Below, one piece after another: positions 54,342-63,907 of a DNA stretch of 64,000 bases. The notes below the pieces were generated by a model. It saw nothing but the letters and a program-made list of their open reading frames with translations. It was not told the DNA's origin and made no database searches. Source of the stretch: Streptomyces sp. SS1-1 (GTDB taxonomy: Bacteria > Actinomycetota > Actinomycetes > Streptomycetales > Streptomycetaceae). The stretch is taken from the NCBI RefSeq assembly GCF_008973465.1, contig NZ_WBXN01000004.1, positions 744,001-808,000 of the forward strand, in the 5' to 3' direction. Numbering within the stretch: the first letter of the stretch is position 1; every line of letters begins with the position of its first letter. A program made the translations under genes and the position numbers.

Positions 54342-55421
54342 GTGAGCGCGCTCTTCGAGCCCTACGCCCTGCGCGACCTGACGATCCCCAACCGCGTGTG
54401 GATGGCACCCATGTGCCAGTACTCGGCCGCGCCGGAGGGCCCCGACACGGGCGCCGCCGGGGACTGGCACTTCGCGCACTACGCCGCCCGCGCGACCGGC
54501 GGCACGGGCCTGATCCTCACCGAGGCCACCGCCGTCCACCCCGACGGCCGGATCACCCCGTACGACCTGGGCATCTGGAACGACCGGCAGGTCGCGGCGC
54601 TGCGCCGGATCACCGACTTCCTGCGGACCCAGGGCACCGTGCCGGGCATCCAGCTCGCCCACGCCGGGCGCAAGGCGTCGACCGGACGCCCCTGGGAGGG
54701 CGGCAAGGCCCTGGGAGCGGACGCGTACGGCTGGCAGCCGGTGGCGCCCAGCGCGATCGCCTTCGCCGAGGAGTCCCCGGTGCCGAGCGAGCTGACCGTC
54801 GCCGAGATCCAGGACGTCGTACGGCACTTCGAGGACGCCGCGCGCCGCGCCCTGGCGGCCGGCTTCGACGTCGCCGAGGTGCACGGCGCGCACGGCTACC
54901 TGATCAACGAGTTCCTCTCCCCGCACTCCAACCGCCGCACCGACGAGTACGGCGGTTCCTACGAGAACCGCACCCGGCTCGCCCTGCAGGTGGTGGACGC
55001 CGTCCGTGCGGTGTGGCCGGACGACAAGCCGGTGTTCTTCCGGATCTCGGCGACCGACTGGCTGGGCGAGGACGGCTGGACCGACGACGACACGGTCCGC
55101 TTCGCCGCCGATCTGCACGCCCACGGCGTCGACCTGCTCGACGTCTCCACCGGCGGCAACGCCCCGGACGTCCGGATCCCCGTCGGTCCCGGCTACCAGG
55201 TGCCGTTCGCCGCGCGGGTCAAGGCCGAGACTCCCCTGCCGGTCGCGGCGGTGGGGCTGATCACCGACACCGAGCAGGCCGAGAAGATCCTCGCGAACGG
55301 CGAGGCGGACGCCGTCCTCCTCGGCCGTGAGCTGCTGCGCAACCCCTCCTGGGCGCGTCACGCGGCCCGCGAGCTGGGCGCCGGCGTGCACGTGCCCGAC
55401 CAGTACCACCGGTCGGTCTGA
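54342..55421 (+). CDS. Old Yellow Enzyme family NADH:flavin oxidoreductase (YqjM class)
   Basis: 359 residues from GTG 54342, chosen over ATG 54330 because GGAG lies 8 bp upstream. FMN TIM-barrel ene-reductase: LTIPNRVWMAPMCQYSA with the Cys typical of the YqjM class, IQLAHAGRKAS, FDVAEVHGAHGYLINEFLSP (His pair and substrate Tyr) and RTDEYGGSYENRTRL. Reduces activated C=C bonds, often in quinone or electrophile detoxification. Divergent from the ArsR-type gene. Confidence 0.94.
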   Translation: MSALFEPYALRDLTIPNRVWMAPMCQYSAAPEGPDTGAAGDWHFAHYAARATGGTGLILTEATAVHPDGRITPYDLGIWNDRQVAALRRITDFLRTQGTVPGIQLAHAGRKASTGRPWEGGKALGADAYGWQPVAPSAIAFAEESPVPSELTVAEIQDVVRHFEDAARRALAAGFDVAEVHGAHGYLINEFLSPHSNRRTDEYGGSYENRTRLALQVVDAVRAVWPDDKPVFFRISATDWLGEDGWTDDDTVRFAADLHAHGVDLLDVSTGGNAPDVRIPVGPGYQVPFAARVKAETPLPVAAVGLITDTEQAEKILANGEADAVLLGRELLRNPSWARHAARELGAGVHVPDQYHRSV

Positions 55422-55452
55422 CCGGCGCCGAGCGGAACGCCGGCCGCCCCGC

Positions 55453-56265
55453 CTATCGCGCGGCGCGGCCGGCGTTCCGCTCGGTACGCGCGCGTGCCGC
55501 CTCGCGCGGCTGCCCGTCGCCCCGCGCGCGTGCCTCGCCGGCCACCTCCCGCCGGTATCCCGCGTAGGCGGCCCGCAGTTCGGCGCCCGGCCAGTCGTCC
55601 GGGAGGAGGCCGGGTGGCAGCACCGGGTCGGCCAGCAGATGCCGTACGACCGCCGCGAAGGCGGTGAAGCGCGCGGCCGGGTCCTGCGCGCGGGCGACGT
55701 GGCCGAGCAGGGCGTGGCCCGTGGCCGCCCAGGCGTCCAGGTCCCAGAGGCGGGCGGCCAGGTCGCGGGGGGCCGTCCCGGGCCGGGAGCGGTACCGCTG
55801 GGCGACGTCGTCGAGGGCGTCGGGCAGGGGGCGGCATAGATTGGCGGGGCGCAGCCAGACGCCCTCCCGCAGTTCCGCGAGGCGCAGCCGGGTCAGTTCG
55901 GCGCGCAGTTCCGCGCGGTCCGCCGGGTCGCGTCCGGTCGCGGTGACCACGACCATCTCCCAGTCGTCGTCCCAGGTCAGCGTCTCCGGGTGGACGGCGT
56001 CGTCCTGCCGGCGCTGCCGTGCGAGGAGCCGGTCGCTCAGGGCGTAGACGGTGTCCGCCCGGCGCAGGTCGCCCGCGGCCACCATGCGGCTGAGCGCCGC
56101 CCGCAGTGTGGTGCCCGCGATGCCGAACGGCTCGACGGCGCGCACCAGTTCCCGTACGGGCAGCTCAGGGGGGTGCAGGCCCAGCAGGAGGCTCAGGACG
56201 ACCGACCGGGCGGACAGCGGGCGCAGTGCCACGTCCTCACCCCGCCCTGCCGTGTTCTCGCCCAT
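55453..56265 (-). CDS. PaaX-family transcriptional regulator
   Basis: 270 residues from ATG 56265. N-terminal winged helix with SARSVVLSLLLGLHPPELPV and GTTLRAALSRMVAAGDLRR, then a central domain with WEMVVVTATGRDPADRAELRAEL and REGVWLRPANL, and a C-terminal helical domain, the PaaX order. PaaX repressors respond to aryl- or acyl-CoA. Divergent from an AidB-type acyl-CoA dehydrogenase gene, its likely target; CAG-N5-CTG repeats lie between. Confidence 0.9.
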   Translation of the reverse strand: MGENTAGRGEDVALRPLSARSVVLSLLLGLHPPELPVRELVRAVEPFGIAGTTLRAALSRMVAAGDLRRADTVYALSDRLLARQRRQDDAVHPETLTWDDDWEMVVVTATGRDPADRAELRAELTRLRLAELREGVWLRPANLCRPLPDALDDVAQRYRSRPGTAPRDLAARLWDLDAWAATGHALLGHVARAQDPAARFTAFAAVVRHLLADPVLPPGLLPDDWPGAELRAAYAGYRREVAGEARARGDGQPREAARARTERNAGRAAR

Positions 56266-56299
56266 GACCGGGTACCTTACGTGCCGACGCGGGGTATTA

Positions 56300-56329
56300 C
56301 AGTATTGCTGCGGCTGCAGGAATGCTGCA
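56300..56329. promoter_or_regulatory. Repeated CAG-N5-CTG elements between paaX-like gene and aidB-like gene
   Basis: CAGTATTGCTG (56300-56310) and CAGGAATGCTG (56317-56327; longer arms TGCAG/CTGCA at 56315-56329) recur with a 17-bp step. They sit 11-40 bp upstream of the rightward start, in the only AT-richer part of the gap. Candidate binding sites for the PaaX-type regulator. Confidence 0.55.
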
Positions 56330-56340
56330 ACACTGGCGTC

Positions 56341-58024
56341 ATGGTCTCGACACCCGCGCAGGAGCAGCCCGTGGACCCGCAGGACCGGTCCGGGCCGTAC
56401 GCCACCCACGACGTCACCAACCAGCCCCCTCCCCTGGCCCCGTACGACGCGTCGCTGGACACCGCGCTGCTGGAGGGGCTGCGGCGCGAGGGGGCCGGCT
56501 GGGCCGAGGAGGACGTCCGGCGACTCGGTGTGCGGGCCGGGAGCGCCGAGGCGCAGGAGTGGGGCGAGCTGGCCAACCGCCACGAGCCCGAGCTGCGCAC
56601 CCACGACCGGTACGGCCACCGCGTCGACGAGGTCGACTTCCACCCGAGCTGGCACCACCTGCTGCGGGTCGCCGTCGGCGAGGGACTGGCGGGGGCGCCC
56701 TGGGCGGACGACCGGCCCGGCGCACATGTCGCCCGGACCGCGGGCGGACTGGTGTGGGGGCAGACCGACGCCGGGCACGGCTGCCCGACGTCTATGACGT
56801 ACGCGGCCGTCCCCGTGCTGCGCCGCCAGCCGGAGCTGGCCAAGGTCTACGAGCCGCTGCTGACCAGCCGGGAGTACGACCCCGGCCTGCGCGTGCCGAC
56901 GGAGAAGCGGGGCCTGCTCGCCGGCATGGGGATGACGGAGAAGCAGGGCGGCTCCGACGTCCGGACGAACACGACGACGGCGTGGCCGTCCGCCGAGCCG
57001 GGCGTGTACACGCTGCGCGGCCACAAGTGGTTCACGTCGGCCCCGATGTGCGACGTCTTCCTGGTGCTGGCGCAGGCACCCGGCGGCCTGTCCTGCTTCC
57101 TGGTGCCGCGCGTCCTGCCGGACGGCACCCGCAACACGTTCCGCATCCAGCGGCTGAAGGACAAGCTCGGCAACCGCTCCAACGCGTCCTCGGAACCGGA
57201 GTTCGACGGGACGGTGGCCTGGCTCGTCGGACCCGAGGGGCGGGGCGTCAAGACCATCATCGAGATGGTCAACTGCACCCGGCTGGACTGCGTGATGTCC
57301 TCGGCGACGCTGATGCGCAAGACGCTGGTCGAGGCGGGCCACCATGTGCGCCACCGCAGCGCGTTCGGGGCCCGGCTGATCGACCAGCCGCTGATGCGCA
57401 ACGTCCTGGCCGACCTGGCGCTGGAGTCGGAGGCCGCGACGACGCTGACGCTGCGGCTCGCGGGGGCCGCGGACCGGTCGGTGCGCGGCGACGACCCCGA
57501 CGGCACGGCCGGCACCGAGACGGCGTTCCGCCGGATCGCCACCGCCGTCGGCAAGTACTGGGTGACCAAGCGGGGACCGGCGTTCACCGCGGAGGCCCTG
57601 GAGTGCCTCGGCGGCAACGGCTACGTCGAGGAGTCGGGCATGCCCCGCCACTACCGGGAGGCGCCGCTGTTGTCGATCTGGGAGGGCTCCGGGAACGTCA
57701 ACGCCCTCGACGTGCTGCGGGCGTTGAGCCGTGCTCTTCGGCGAACTCGCCCTCGCGCGCGGGGCGGATGCCCGCCTGGACGCCTCCGTCAGCCGTCTGA
57801 AGGCCGAGCTGGCCGCGGGGTCCGAGGCCGGGGCCCGGCGTCTGGTCGAGCGGATGGCCCTGACCCTGCAGGCCTCCCTGCTGGTCCGGCACGCCCCGGC
57901 GGCGGTCGCCGACGCGTTCTGCGCGACCCGGCTCGGCGGTGACTGGGGGTACGCGTTCGGGACGCTGCCCGACGGCGCGGACGTCGACGCGATCCTGGCC
58001 CGGGCCCTGCCGGACGGCGTCTGA
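56341..58024 (+). pseudogene. AidB-type acyl-CoA dehydrogenase, frameshifted near the C-terminus
   Basis: From ATG 56341 about 460 residues are intact: HDVTNQPPPLAPYDASLD (AidB start), GCPTSMTYAAVPVLRR, GMGMTEKQGGSDVRTNTTTA, LRGHKWFTSAPMCDVFLVLA and the late LGGNGYVEESGMPRHYREAP with SIWEGSGNVNALDVLRAL. At about 57725-57735 the frame changes; the expected C-terminal helices (VLFGELALARGADARLDA to RALPDGV) continue in the next frame to 58024. The original frame runs on as junk to 57942. A small deletion is likely, since the few residues usual between DVLRAL and the last helices are missing. FAD flavoprotein; E. coli AidB acts in the adaptive response. Confidence 0.85.
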
Positions 58025-58069
58025 GGGCCGCGCCCTCATGGGCCCGCTTCGCGACAGGCGTCGGGGTCG

Positions 58070-58657
58070 TCACCAGGTGGCGCGTCCGCCCCAGGACGGG
58101 CCGAAGCGGGCCCACTCCCGGCCCCACCACTCGATACGGTGGCTCTCCAGGCGGGTGCGCAGGGCACGGCCCGCGACGAACGGGACGGCGGCGGCGCACA
58201 GGCCCGCGACGCCGCCGACCAGCGTGGCCCGCGTATGCGCCTCGGCGGGGGTGGCGGGGCGGCCGACCAGGTGCCCCTCCGGGTCCGTCCACACGGTGAC
58301 CGGGGTGCCGGCCGGGCTGCCGGGGCGGACGCGGACCTGCCCGGTGCGCGGGGAGCCGTCCCGTGCGCTCCAGCGGACCTCGGCCCAGACGCGCTCGGTG
58401 CCGGAGGCGCCCGACCGCGGACGGGCCCGGCCCGGCGCGTCCTCGCCGAGCTCGGCCACCACCGGTCGCCACTCGGCCCGTTCACGGGCCATGCCCCGCT
58501 CCACGCCGTCCGAGGTCGTCACGGCCGTGGCGACGCCGGCGAGGGCCATGCCCGCCCACACGGCGAGCAGGACCCAGGACTCGACGGCGTCGGCGCGGCG
58601 CTTGAGCGGATTGCGCCGCCACCGCCACAGCCACACCCTGCGACCACGGAACGCCAT
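58070..58657 (-). CDS. Rv1733c-like two-helix membrane protein
   Basis: 195 residues from ATG 58657 (GAGGAA upstream). Basic start with WLWRWRRNPLKRRAD, membrane helix 1 (about 28-47), an outer domain of about 90 residues with RVWAEVRWSARDG and TPVTVWTDPEG, membrane helix 2 (about 143-165) and a C-terminal EWWGREWARFGPSW. This order matches the actinobacterial Rv1733c family from memory. Function unknown in Streptomyces; the mycobacterial namesake is a dormancy antigen. Confidence 0.8.
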   Translation of the reverse strand: MAFRGRRVWLWRWRRNPLKRRADAVESWVLLAVWAGMALAGVATAVTTSDGVERGMARERAEWRPVVAELGEDAPGRARPRSGASGTERVWAEVRWSARDGSPRTGQVRVRPGSPAGTPVTVWTDPEGHLVGRPATPAEAHTRATLVGGVAGLCAAAVPFVAGRALRTRLESHRIEWWGREWARFGPSWGGRATW

Positions 58658-58898
58658 CGGCGGCTTCCTCCTCACGAGCGCACGGACGCACGGCACGGAC
58701 GTGCCGGGCCGCCCCCTCCCATACGGGTCCGGGCGCGCGGATGCTCACGCCCCGGCTCGGACGCGGGCGTGGGACGCGTCACGCCGGACCCGTCATCGCC
58801 GCTCCGACCTGCGGTGTCACCCCGCTCGGGGGTGACTGTCAGTGGCGGGGTGCAGACTGACGGGTGTCTGGGACAAAGGCGTCGCGGAGGTGATCGGC

Positions 58899-59984
58899 AT
58901 GACCGAGGTACTGCTCGCAGTGGGCACACGCAAGGGCCTGTTCATCGGCCGGAGGCGAGGGGGGACCTGGGAGTTCGACGAGAGTCCGTACTTCAACGCG
59001 CAGGCGGTGTACAGCGTCGCCGTCGACACCCGGGGCGAGCGCACCCGGCTTCTCGTCGGCGGCGACAGTTCGCACTGGGGTCCGTCCGTGTTCCACTCGG
59101 ACGACCTGGGCCGCACCTGGACCGAGCCGGCCCGGCCGGCGGTGAGGTTCCCCAAGGAGACGGGGGCGTCGCTGGAGCGGGTGTGGCAGCTGCATCCGGC
59201 CGCCGCCGAGCCGGACGTGGTGTACGCGGGCACCGAACCGGCCGCGCTGTACCGCTCGGAGGACCGGGGCGAGACCTTCGACCTCGTCCGGCCGCTGTGG
59301 GAGCACCCGACCCGCTCGAAGTGGGTGCCCGGCGGCGGGGGCGAGGGCCTGCACACGGTGGTCACGGACCGGCGCGACCCGAAGACGGTGACGGTCGCCG
59401 TCTCCACGGCGGGCGTCTTCCGCACCACCGACGGCGGCGCGAGCTGGACTCCGTCGAACTCGGGCGTCTCGGCGGTGTTCCTTCCCGATCCGAACCCGGA
59501 GTTCGGCCAGTGCGTCCACAAGGTCGCGCAGGACGCGGAGGACGCCGACTGCCTGTACCTCCAGAACCACTGGGGTGTGTACCGCAGCGACGACGCGGGC
59601 GGCCACTGGACGGACATCGGCGAGGGCCTGCCGTCCACGTTCGGCTTCGCGGCCGCCGCCCACCCCCGGCGCGGCGGGACGGCGTACGTGTACCCGATCC
59701 AGGCCGACTCCGACCGGGTCCCGGCGGAGCGCCGCTGCCGCGTCTTCCGTACGGCGGACTCGGGCGGGACGTGGGAGCCGCTGACGGCGGGCCTGCCGCA
59801 GGAGGACCACTACGGGACGGTGCTGCGGGACGCGCTGTGCACGGACGACGCCGACCCGGCGGGCGTGTACTTCGGCAACCGCAACGGCGAGGTGTTCGCG
59901 TCGGCCGACGACGGCGACTCCTGGCGCCAGTTGGCGTCGCACCTGCCGGACGTGCTCTGTGTCAGGGCGGCGGTGATCGGATGA
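58899..59984 (+). CDS. BNR/sialidase-like beta-propeller protein
   Basis: 361 residues from ATG 58899 (CGGAGGTG upstream). Repeated Asp-box type units: [60 protein letters not shown] and [12 protein letters not shown], consistent with a six- to seven-bladed propeller as in WD40/YCF48-type exo-alpha-sialidase-like proteins. No signal peptide, so cytosolic. No catalytic residues of true sialidases are recognised. Stands alone; ung starts 73 bp later. Confidence 0.85.
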   Translation: MTEVLLAVGTRKGLFIGRRRGGTWEFDESPYFNAQAVYSVAVDTRGERTRLLVGGDSSHWGPSVFHSDDLGRTWTEPARPAVRFPKETGASLERVWQLHPAAAEPDVVYAGTEPAALYRSEDRGETFDLVRPLWEHPTRSKWVPGGGGEGLHTVVTDRRDPKTVTVAVSTAGVFRTTDGGASWTPSNSGVSAVFLPDPNPEFGQCVHKVAQDAEDADCLYLQNHWGVYRSDDAGGHWTDIGEGLPSTFGFAAAAHPRRGGTAYVYPIQADSDRVPAERRCRVFRTADSGGTWEPLTAGLPQEDHYGTVLRDALCTDDADPAGVYFGNRNGEVFASADDGDSWRQLASHLPDVLCVRAAVIG

Positions 59985-60057
59985 GCCCGCCCGGCTCACC
60001 GGCCGGCCCGGGCCACCGGTTGATCGGCGCCGCCCGTACGGCAGTAGGGTGACGCCC

Positions 60058-60735
60058 GTGGCTCCACGACCCTTGCATGAAATCGTCGAACCGGGCTGGG
60101 CGAAGGCCCTCGAACCAGTCGCCGACCGGATCGCCGCGATGGGCGACTTCCTGCGCGCGGAGATCGCCGCGGGACGGACCTATCTGCCGGCCGGACCGAA
60201 CGTCCTGCGCGCCTTCCAGCAGCCGTTCGACGAGGTGCGCGTCCTGATCGTCGGACAGGACCCCTACCCGACCCCGGGGCACGCGGTCGGCCTGTCCTTC
60301 TCGGTGGCCCCCGAGGTGCGCCCGCTGCCCGGCAGCCTCATCAACATCTACCGGGAGCTCGGTTCCGACCTGGGGCTGCCGCAGCCGTCCAACGGTGATC
60401 TGACGCCGTGGACGCGGCAGGGGGTGCTGCTGCTCAACAGGGCGCTCACCACGGCCCCCCGCAAGCCGGGAGCCCATCGCGGCAAGGGCTGGGAGGAGGT
60501 CACCGAGCAGGCGATCCGGGCGCTCGCCGCGCGCGGCAAGCCGCTGGTGTCCATCCTGTGGGGCCGCGACGCCCGTAACTGCCGTCCGCTGCTGGGGACC
60601 CTGCCGTCGGTGGAGTCGGCCCACCCGTCGCCGATGTCGGCCGACCGCGGATTCTTCGGCTCGCGCCCGTTCAGCCGGGCCAACGACCTGCTGATCCAGC
60701 AGGGCGGCCAGCCGGTGGACTGGCGCCTGCCGTGA
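60058..60735 (+). CDS. ung: Uracil-DNA glycosylase, family 1
   Basis: 225 residues from GTG 60058, with AGGGTGA 6 bp upstream; GTG 60049 is also in frame. Removes uracil from DNA in base-excision repair. Motifs: [20 protein letters not shown] (water-activating Asp), LLLNRALTT, and [20 protein letters not shown] (His and the intercalating-loop region). Streptomyces often encode two such enzymes. Its stop overlaps the start of the next gene in a GTGA. Confidence 0.95.
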   Translation: MAPRPLHEIVEPGWAKALEPVADRIAAMGDFLRAEIAAGRTYLPAGPNVLRAFQQPFDEVRVLIVGQDPYPTPGHAVGLSFSVAPEVRPLPGSLINIYRELGSDLGLPQPSNGDLTPWTRQGVLLLNRALTTAPRKPGAHRGKGWEEVTEQAIRALAARGKPLVSILWGRDARNCRPLLGTLPSVESAHPSPMSADRGFFGSRPFSRANDLLIQQGGQPVDWRLP

Positions 60736-61742
60736 CCGGCGCCGGGGGCGGTCCGGCCGGCTTCCTGGCGGTCGACTCCGGCGGCTCCGGGCTGCGGGTC
60801 GCCGTCGGTGAGCCCGGACGTGGTGTGCTCGCCCGGCGGGAGTCGCGCGAGCCCCTGCGGACCGGGGACCGGGGGCTCGACCCGGACCATCTCATGGGCC
60901 AACTGGTGCCCATGGTGCGGGCCTTGACCGCCGAGGCCGGTGTCGGCGGGCTCGGCGCGGCCGCCGTCGGGGCGGCGGGGCTCGCCTCCCTGGGGGACGC
61001 GATGCGCGCCGAGCTGCCGGCCGCGCTGGAGCGGGAGTTCGGCATCGGACGGGTCGCGCTGGCCGCCGACGCGGTCACCGCCTACGTGGGCGCCCTCGGC
61101 TCCCGGCCCGGAGCCGTCGTCGCCGCCGGGACGGGACTGATCGCGGTGGGCACGGACCTGACGGCGTGGCACCGCGCCGACGGCTGGGGACATCTGCTCG
61201 GCGACTGCGGCGGCGGCGCCTGGATCGGGCGGGCCGGGCTGGAGGCGGCGCTGCGCGCGCACGACGGGCGCTCCGGCGGTTCCGCCGCGCTGCTGGCCGC
61301 CGCCGAGGAACAGTACGGACCGGTGCGGGAGTTGCCGGGCGCGCTGTATCCGCGTCCGGACCGGGCGGCCGTCCTCGCCTCCTTCGCCCCTCGGGTGGCG
61401 GACTGCGCGGCCGACGGCGACCCGGTGGCCGGGGAGGTGCTGCGGGCCGCGGCGGGCCATGTCGCGGATTCGGCGGCGGCCGTCTGCCCGCCGTCCGGGA
61501 CACCCCGGCTCGCGCTCACCGGTGGCCTGTTGAACCTGGGCGCCGCGCTGCTCACGCCGCTGGACGAGGAGTTGGCGCGGCGGCTGCCGCACGCGCGGCG
61601 CGTGCCGGCCGCCGGGGACCCTCTGCACGGGTCGGTGTGCCTGGCGACCGACCTGCTGACGGGCCGGCTGACGCTGCCCGGTGACGGGGCGATGCTCACC
61701 GTGACCCGAGGCCCGGCCGTGACAGAGGGCGACGAGGAGTGA
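60732..61742 (+). CDS. BadF/BadG-type ATPase, N-acetylglucosamine kinase-like
   Basis: 336 residues from GTG 60732. Actin-like ATPase fold: phosphate-1 motif [16 protein letters not shown], connect and phosphate-2 motif [34 protein letters not shown], and the adenosine motif LALTGGLLN. This order fits eukaryote-like N-acetylglucosamine kinases in the BadF/BadG/BcrA family. It probably phosphorylates an amino sugar. GTGA overlap with ung indicates cotranscription without an obvious functional link. Confidence 0.86.
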   Translation: MTGAGGGPAGFLAVDSGGSGLRVAVGEPGRGVLARRESREPLRTGDRGLDPDHLMGQLVPMVRALTAEAGVGGLGAAAVGAAGLASLGDAMRAELPAALEREFGIGRVALAADAVTAYVGALGSRPGAVVAAGTGLIAVGTDLTAWHRADGWGHLLGDCGGGAWIGRAGLEAALRAHDGRSGGSAALLAAAEEQYGPVRELPGALYPRPDRAAVLASFAPRVADCAADGDPVAGEVLRAAAGHVADSAAAVCPPSGTPRLALTGGLLNLGAALLTPLDEELARRLPHARRVPAAGDPLHGSVCLATDLLTGRLTLPGDGAMLTVTRGPAVTEGDEE

Positions 61743-61862
61743 TCTTCCGGCGTCGCCCGGCACCCCTCTTCACGTCACTCAATCCGACAAAAGCGGACGG
61801 ATACCGCTCACCTGCACCCTCCCCGAACAGGGGAGCCCAGGAAACCAGTAACATGCGGCGCC

Positions 61863-62786
61863 ATGAGCTCCCCCACTGGACCCGCGTCCGGCCTGCCAGT
61901 ACGAATGCCGCGACCCCGCCAGCCCGGGCGGCACCGCCGACCCGAGCCCCTGGCGGCTCCCGAAGGCGCGCCCGCGCTCGTCCTCGCGGTGCCCGGCACA
62001 CCGAGTGCCGCCACCCGCGGCCTCGCCGAGGAGGTCGTGAGCATCGCCCGCTCCGAGCTGCCCGGTCTCGACGCCCGCATCGGGTACGTCGACGGTGACG
62101 ACGGGGAGTTCCCCACGCTCCAGTCCGTGCTCACGAAGGCCGCCGAGGAGCGCACCGCCCGCTACGAGCAGGCCCTCGCCGCGGGCGTGGAGGCCAAGGA
62201 GCCCGAGGGCCCCGTCGCCGTGGTCGTGCCGCTGCTCGCCGGTCCGGACAGCGCGCTGCTGCGCGTGATCCGCCAGGCCGTGATGGACAGCCGTGTCGCG
62301 GCCGACCTGACCGATGTGCTCGGCCCGCACCCGCTGCTCGCCGAGGCCCTGCACGTGCGTCTGTCGGAGGCCGGTCTGGCCCGCGCCGACCGGGCGCGCC
62401 TGTTCACCGTGGCCACGGCCGCGGACGGCATCATCCTGGCCTCGGTCGGCGGTGAGGAGGCCGTGCAGGCGGCCGGTATCACCGGCATGCTGCTCGCCGC
62501 GCGCCTCGCCGTGCCGGTCATGGCGGCGGCCCTGGACCAGGAGGGCTCCATCTCGGCGGTCGCCGAGCAGCTGCGGTCCTCCGGTTCGCAGCAGCTGGCC
62601 CTGGCCCCCTACCTGATCGGCCCGGAGATCGACGCGGCCCTGATCGAGGAGGCCGCGCGGGAGGTGGGCTGCTCCGCCGCCGAGGCGCTCGGCGCCTACC
62701 CGGCGATCGGCAAGCTGGCCCTGTCGCAGTACACGACGGCGCTGGGCATCGCCCCGCAGCAGGCGCAGGGCACCCCGGTGCGCTGA
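61863..62786 (+). CDS. CbiX/sirohydrochlorin-chelatase-like protein
   Basis: 307 residues. Two similar halves of the chelatase fold: ALVLAVPGTPSAATRGLAEE, then VAVVVPLLAGPDSALLRVIR, then second half TADGIILASVGGEEAVQAAG and LALAPYLIGPEIDAALIEEA. The active-site His of CbiX/SirB (usual HGS) is replaced by PGT here, so chelatase activity is doubtful. Streptomyces often carry such degenerate copies. ATG 61863; a later GTG is possible. Followed by a bidirectional hairpin. Confidence 0.75.
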   Translation: MSSPTGPASGLPVRMPRPRQPGRHRRPEPLAAPEGAPALVLAVPGTPSAATRGLAEEVVSIARSELPGLDARIGYVDGDDGEFPTLQSVLTKAAEERTARYEQALAAGVEAKEPEGPVAVVVPLLAGPDSALLRVIRQAVMDSRVAADLTDVLGPHPLLAEALHVRLSEAGLARADRARLFTVATAADGIILASVGGEEAVQAAGITGMLLAARLAVPVMAAALDQEGSISAVAEQLRSSGSQQLALAPYLIGPEIDAALIEEAAREVGCSAAEALGAYPAIGKLALSQYTTALGIAPQQAQGTPVR

Positions 62787-62809
62787 CCGCCCCTCGAGGC
62801 ACGGACGCC

Positions 62810-62845
62810 GAAGGGCCCGCTCCCCTTACCGGGGGCGGGCCCTTC
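62810..62845. terminator. Bidirectional hairpin terminator
   Basis: GAAGGGCCCGC and GCGGGCCCTTC, perfect 11-bp arms with a 14-base loop that can extend the stem (CCCC/GGGG). Lies between the convergent CbiX-like and lactonase genes. Confidence 0.85.
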
Positions 62846-62854
62846 GCCGTACGG

Positions 62855-63907
62855 TCACGCCGTGGCGGGAGCCTCGCCGACGACCACGCAGGAGGCGGCG
62901 GGCACCGCGACGGACCCCTCGTGGCGCGGGAGCCCGGAGTCCGGGTCCACGGAGAACCAGGCCACGTCCCCGGACCGCTCGTTCGCGACGTACAGGACGC
63001 CGTCGGCCTCGGTGAGGGCGCGCGGCCAGTGTCCGGCGCACGGGACCGTGCCGACCAGCCGCAGCTCCTCGTCCTCGACGGCGAAGGCCGACAGGACGTC
63101 CTCGCCTCGGGTGGCGACCCAGACGAAGCGGCCGTCGGGCGAGACGGCGATGCCCGAGGGGTAGGCGTCGCCGGACGGGGCGTCCACCAGCACGTCGTGC
63201 TCCGTGAGCGGCTTCAGGGTGCCGTCGTCGCCGTCCCAGTGGCAGACCGTGACGGTCGGCCGCAGTTCGTTGGCGACGTAGGCGTACGGGCGCAGCGGGT
63301 GGAAGGCCAGGTGGCGGGGGCCGGAGCCGGGCCGCAGGGCGATCTCGCGGTGCAGGGCGAGGTCGCCGTCGGTGAGGGTGCACACCCGCACCGAGTCGGT
63401 GCCGAGGTCGACGCTGACGATCCAGCGGCCGCTCGGGTCCGGCTGGATCTGGTGGGCGTGCGGGCCCTGCTGGCGGGGCGTGTACGGGCCGGAGCCGGTG
63501 TGCCGCAGCACGGCGAGCGGGCCGTCGGCGAGCGCGCCGTCGGAGCGGACGGGGACGGCGGTGACGCTGCCGGAACCGTAGTTGGCGGTCAGGGCGTACC
63601 CGTCGTGCAGGGCGAGGTAGGTGGGGCCGTTGGCGTCCAGGGCCACCGGGGTGCCGATCCGTTCGGGGGCGTCGCCGGTCACCCGGTAGGCGGCCACGGC
63701 GCCCTCGGCGGTCTCGCTGACCGCGTAGAGGGTCTCCCCGCCGGGCGCGAGGGCGAGGTACGAGGGGTCGGGGACGTCCCGTACGCCGTTCAGCACGGTC
63801 AGCGCACCGCTGTCGGCGGCCACGGCCGCCGTGCTGATGCCCGCGCCTCCGGCGGCCGTGAACGACCCGATGTAGGCCCGTCTCCCCCGCTTGCCGGCGT
63901 CTGCCAC
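62855..63907 (-). CDS. Lactonase family protein (6-phosphogluconolactonase-type beta-propeller)
   Basis: 350 residues from GTG 63907. Seven-bladed propeller lactonase fold of the E. coli Pgl type: RRAYIGSFTAAGGAGI, DPSYLALAPGGETLYAV, ANYGSGSVTAVPV, QQGPHAHQIQPDPSGRW, GSGPRHLAFHPLRPYAYVANE and GDAYPSGIAVSPDGRFVWV, then HWPRAL. Probably hydrolyses a sugar lactone in the cytosol. No pentose-phosphate genes are adjacent. The remaining 93 bp to the window edge look like promoter DNA. Confidence 0.9.
   Translation of the reverse strand: MADAGKRGRRAYIGSFTAAGGAGISTAAVAADSGALTVLNGVRDVPDPSYLALAPGGETLYAVSETAEGAVAAYRVTGDAPERIGTPVALDANGPTYLALHDGYALTANYGSGSVTAVPVRSDGALADGPLAVLRHTGSGPYTPRQQGPHAHQIQPDPSGRWIVSVDLGTDSVRVCTLTDGDLALHREIALRPGSGPRHLAFHPLRPYAYVANELRPTVTVCHWDGDDGTLKPLTEHDVLVDAPSGDAYPSGIAVSPDGRFVWVATRGEDVLSAFAVEDEELRLVGTVPCAGHWPRALTEADGVLYVANERSGDVAWFSVDPDSGLPRHEGSVAVPAASCVVVGEAPATA

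Noticed and set aside
61743..61862. Leader of the CbiX-like gene considered as a cobalamin riboswitch
   Set aside because: No B12-box-like sequence and no extended pairing can be seen; only a short GGGG/CCCC pairing is present.
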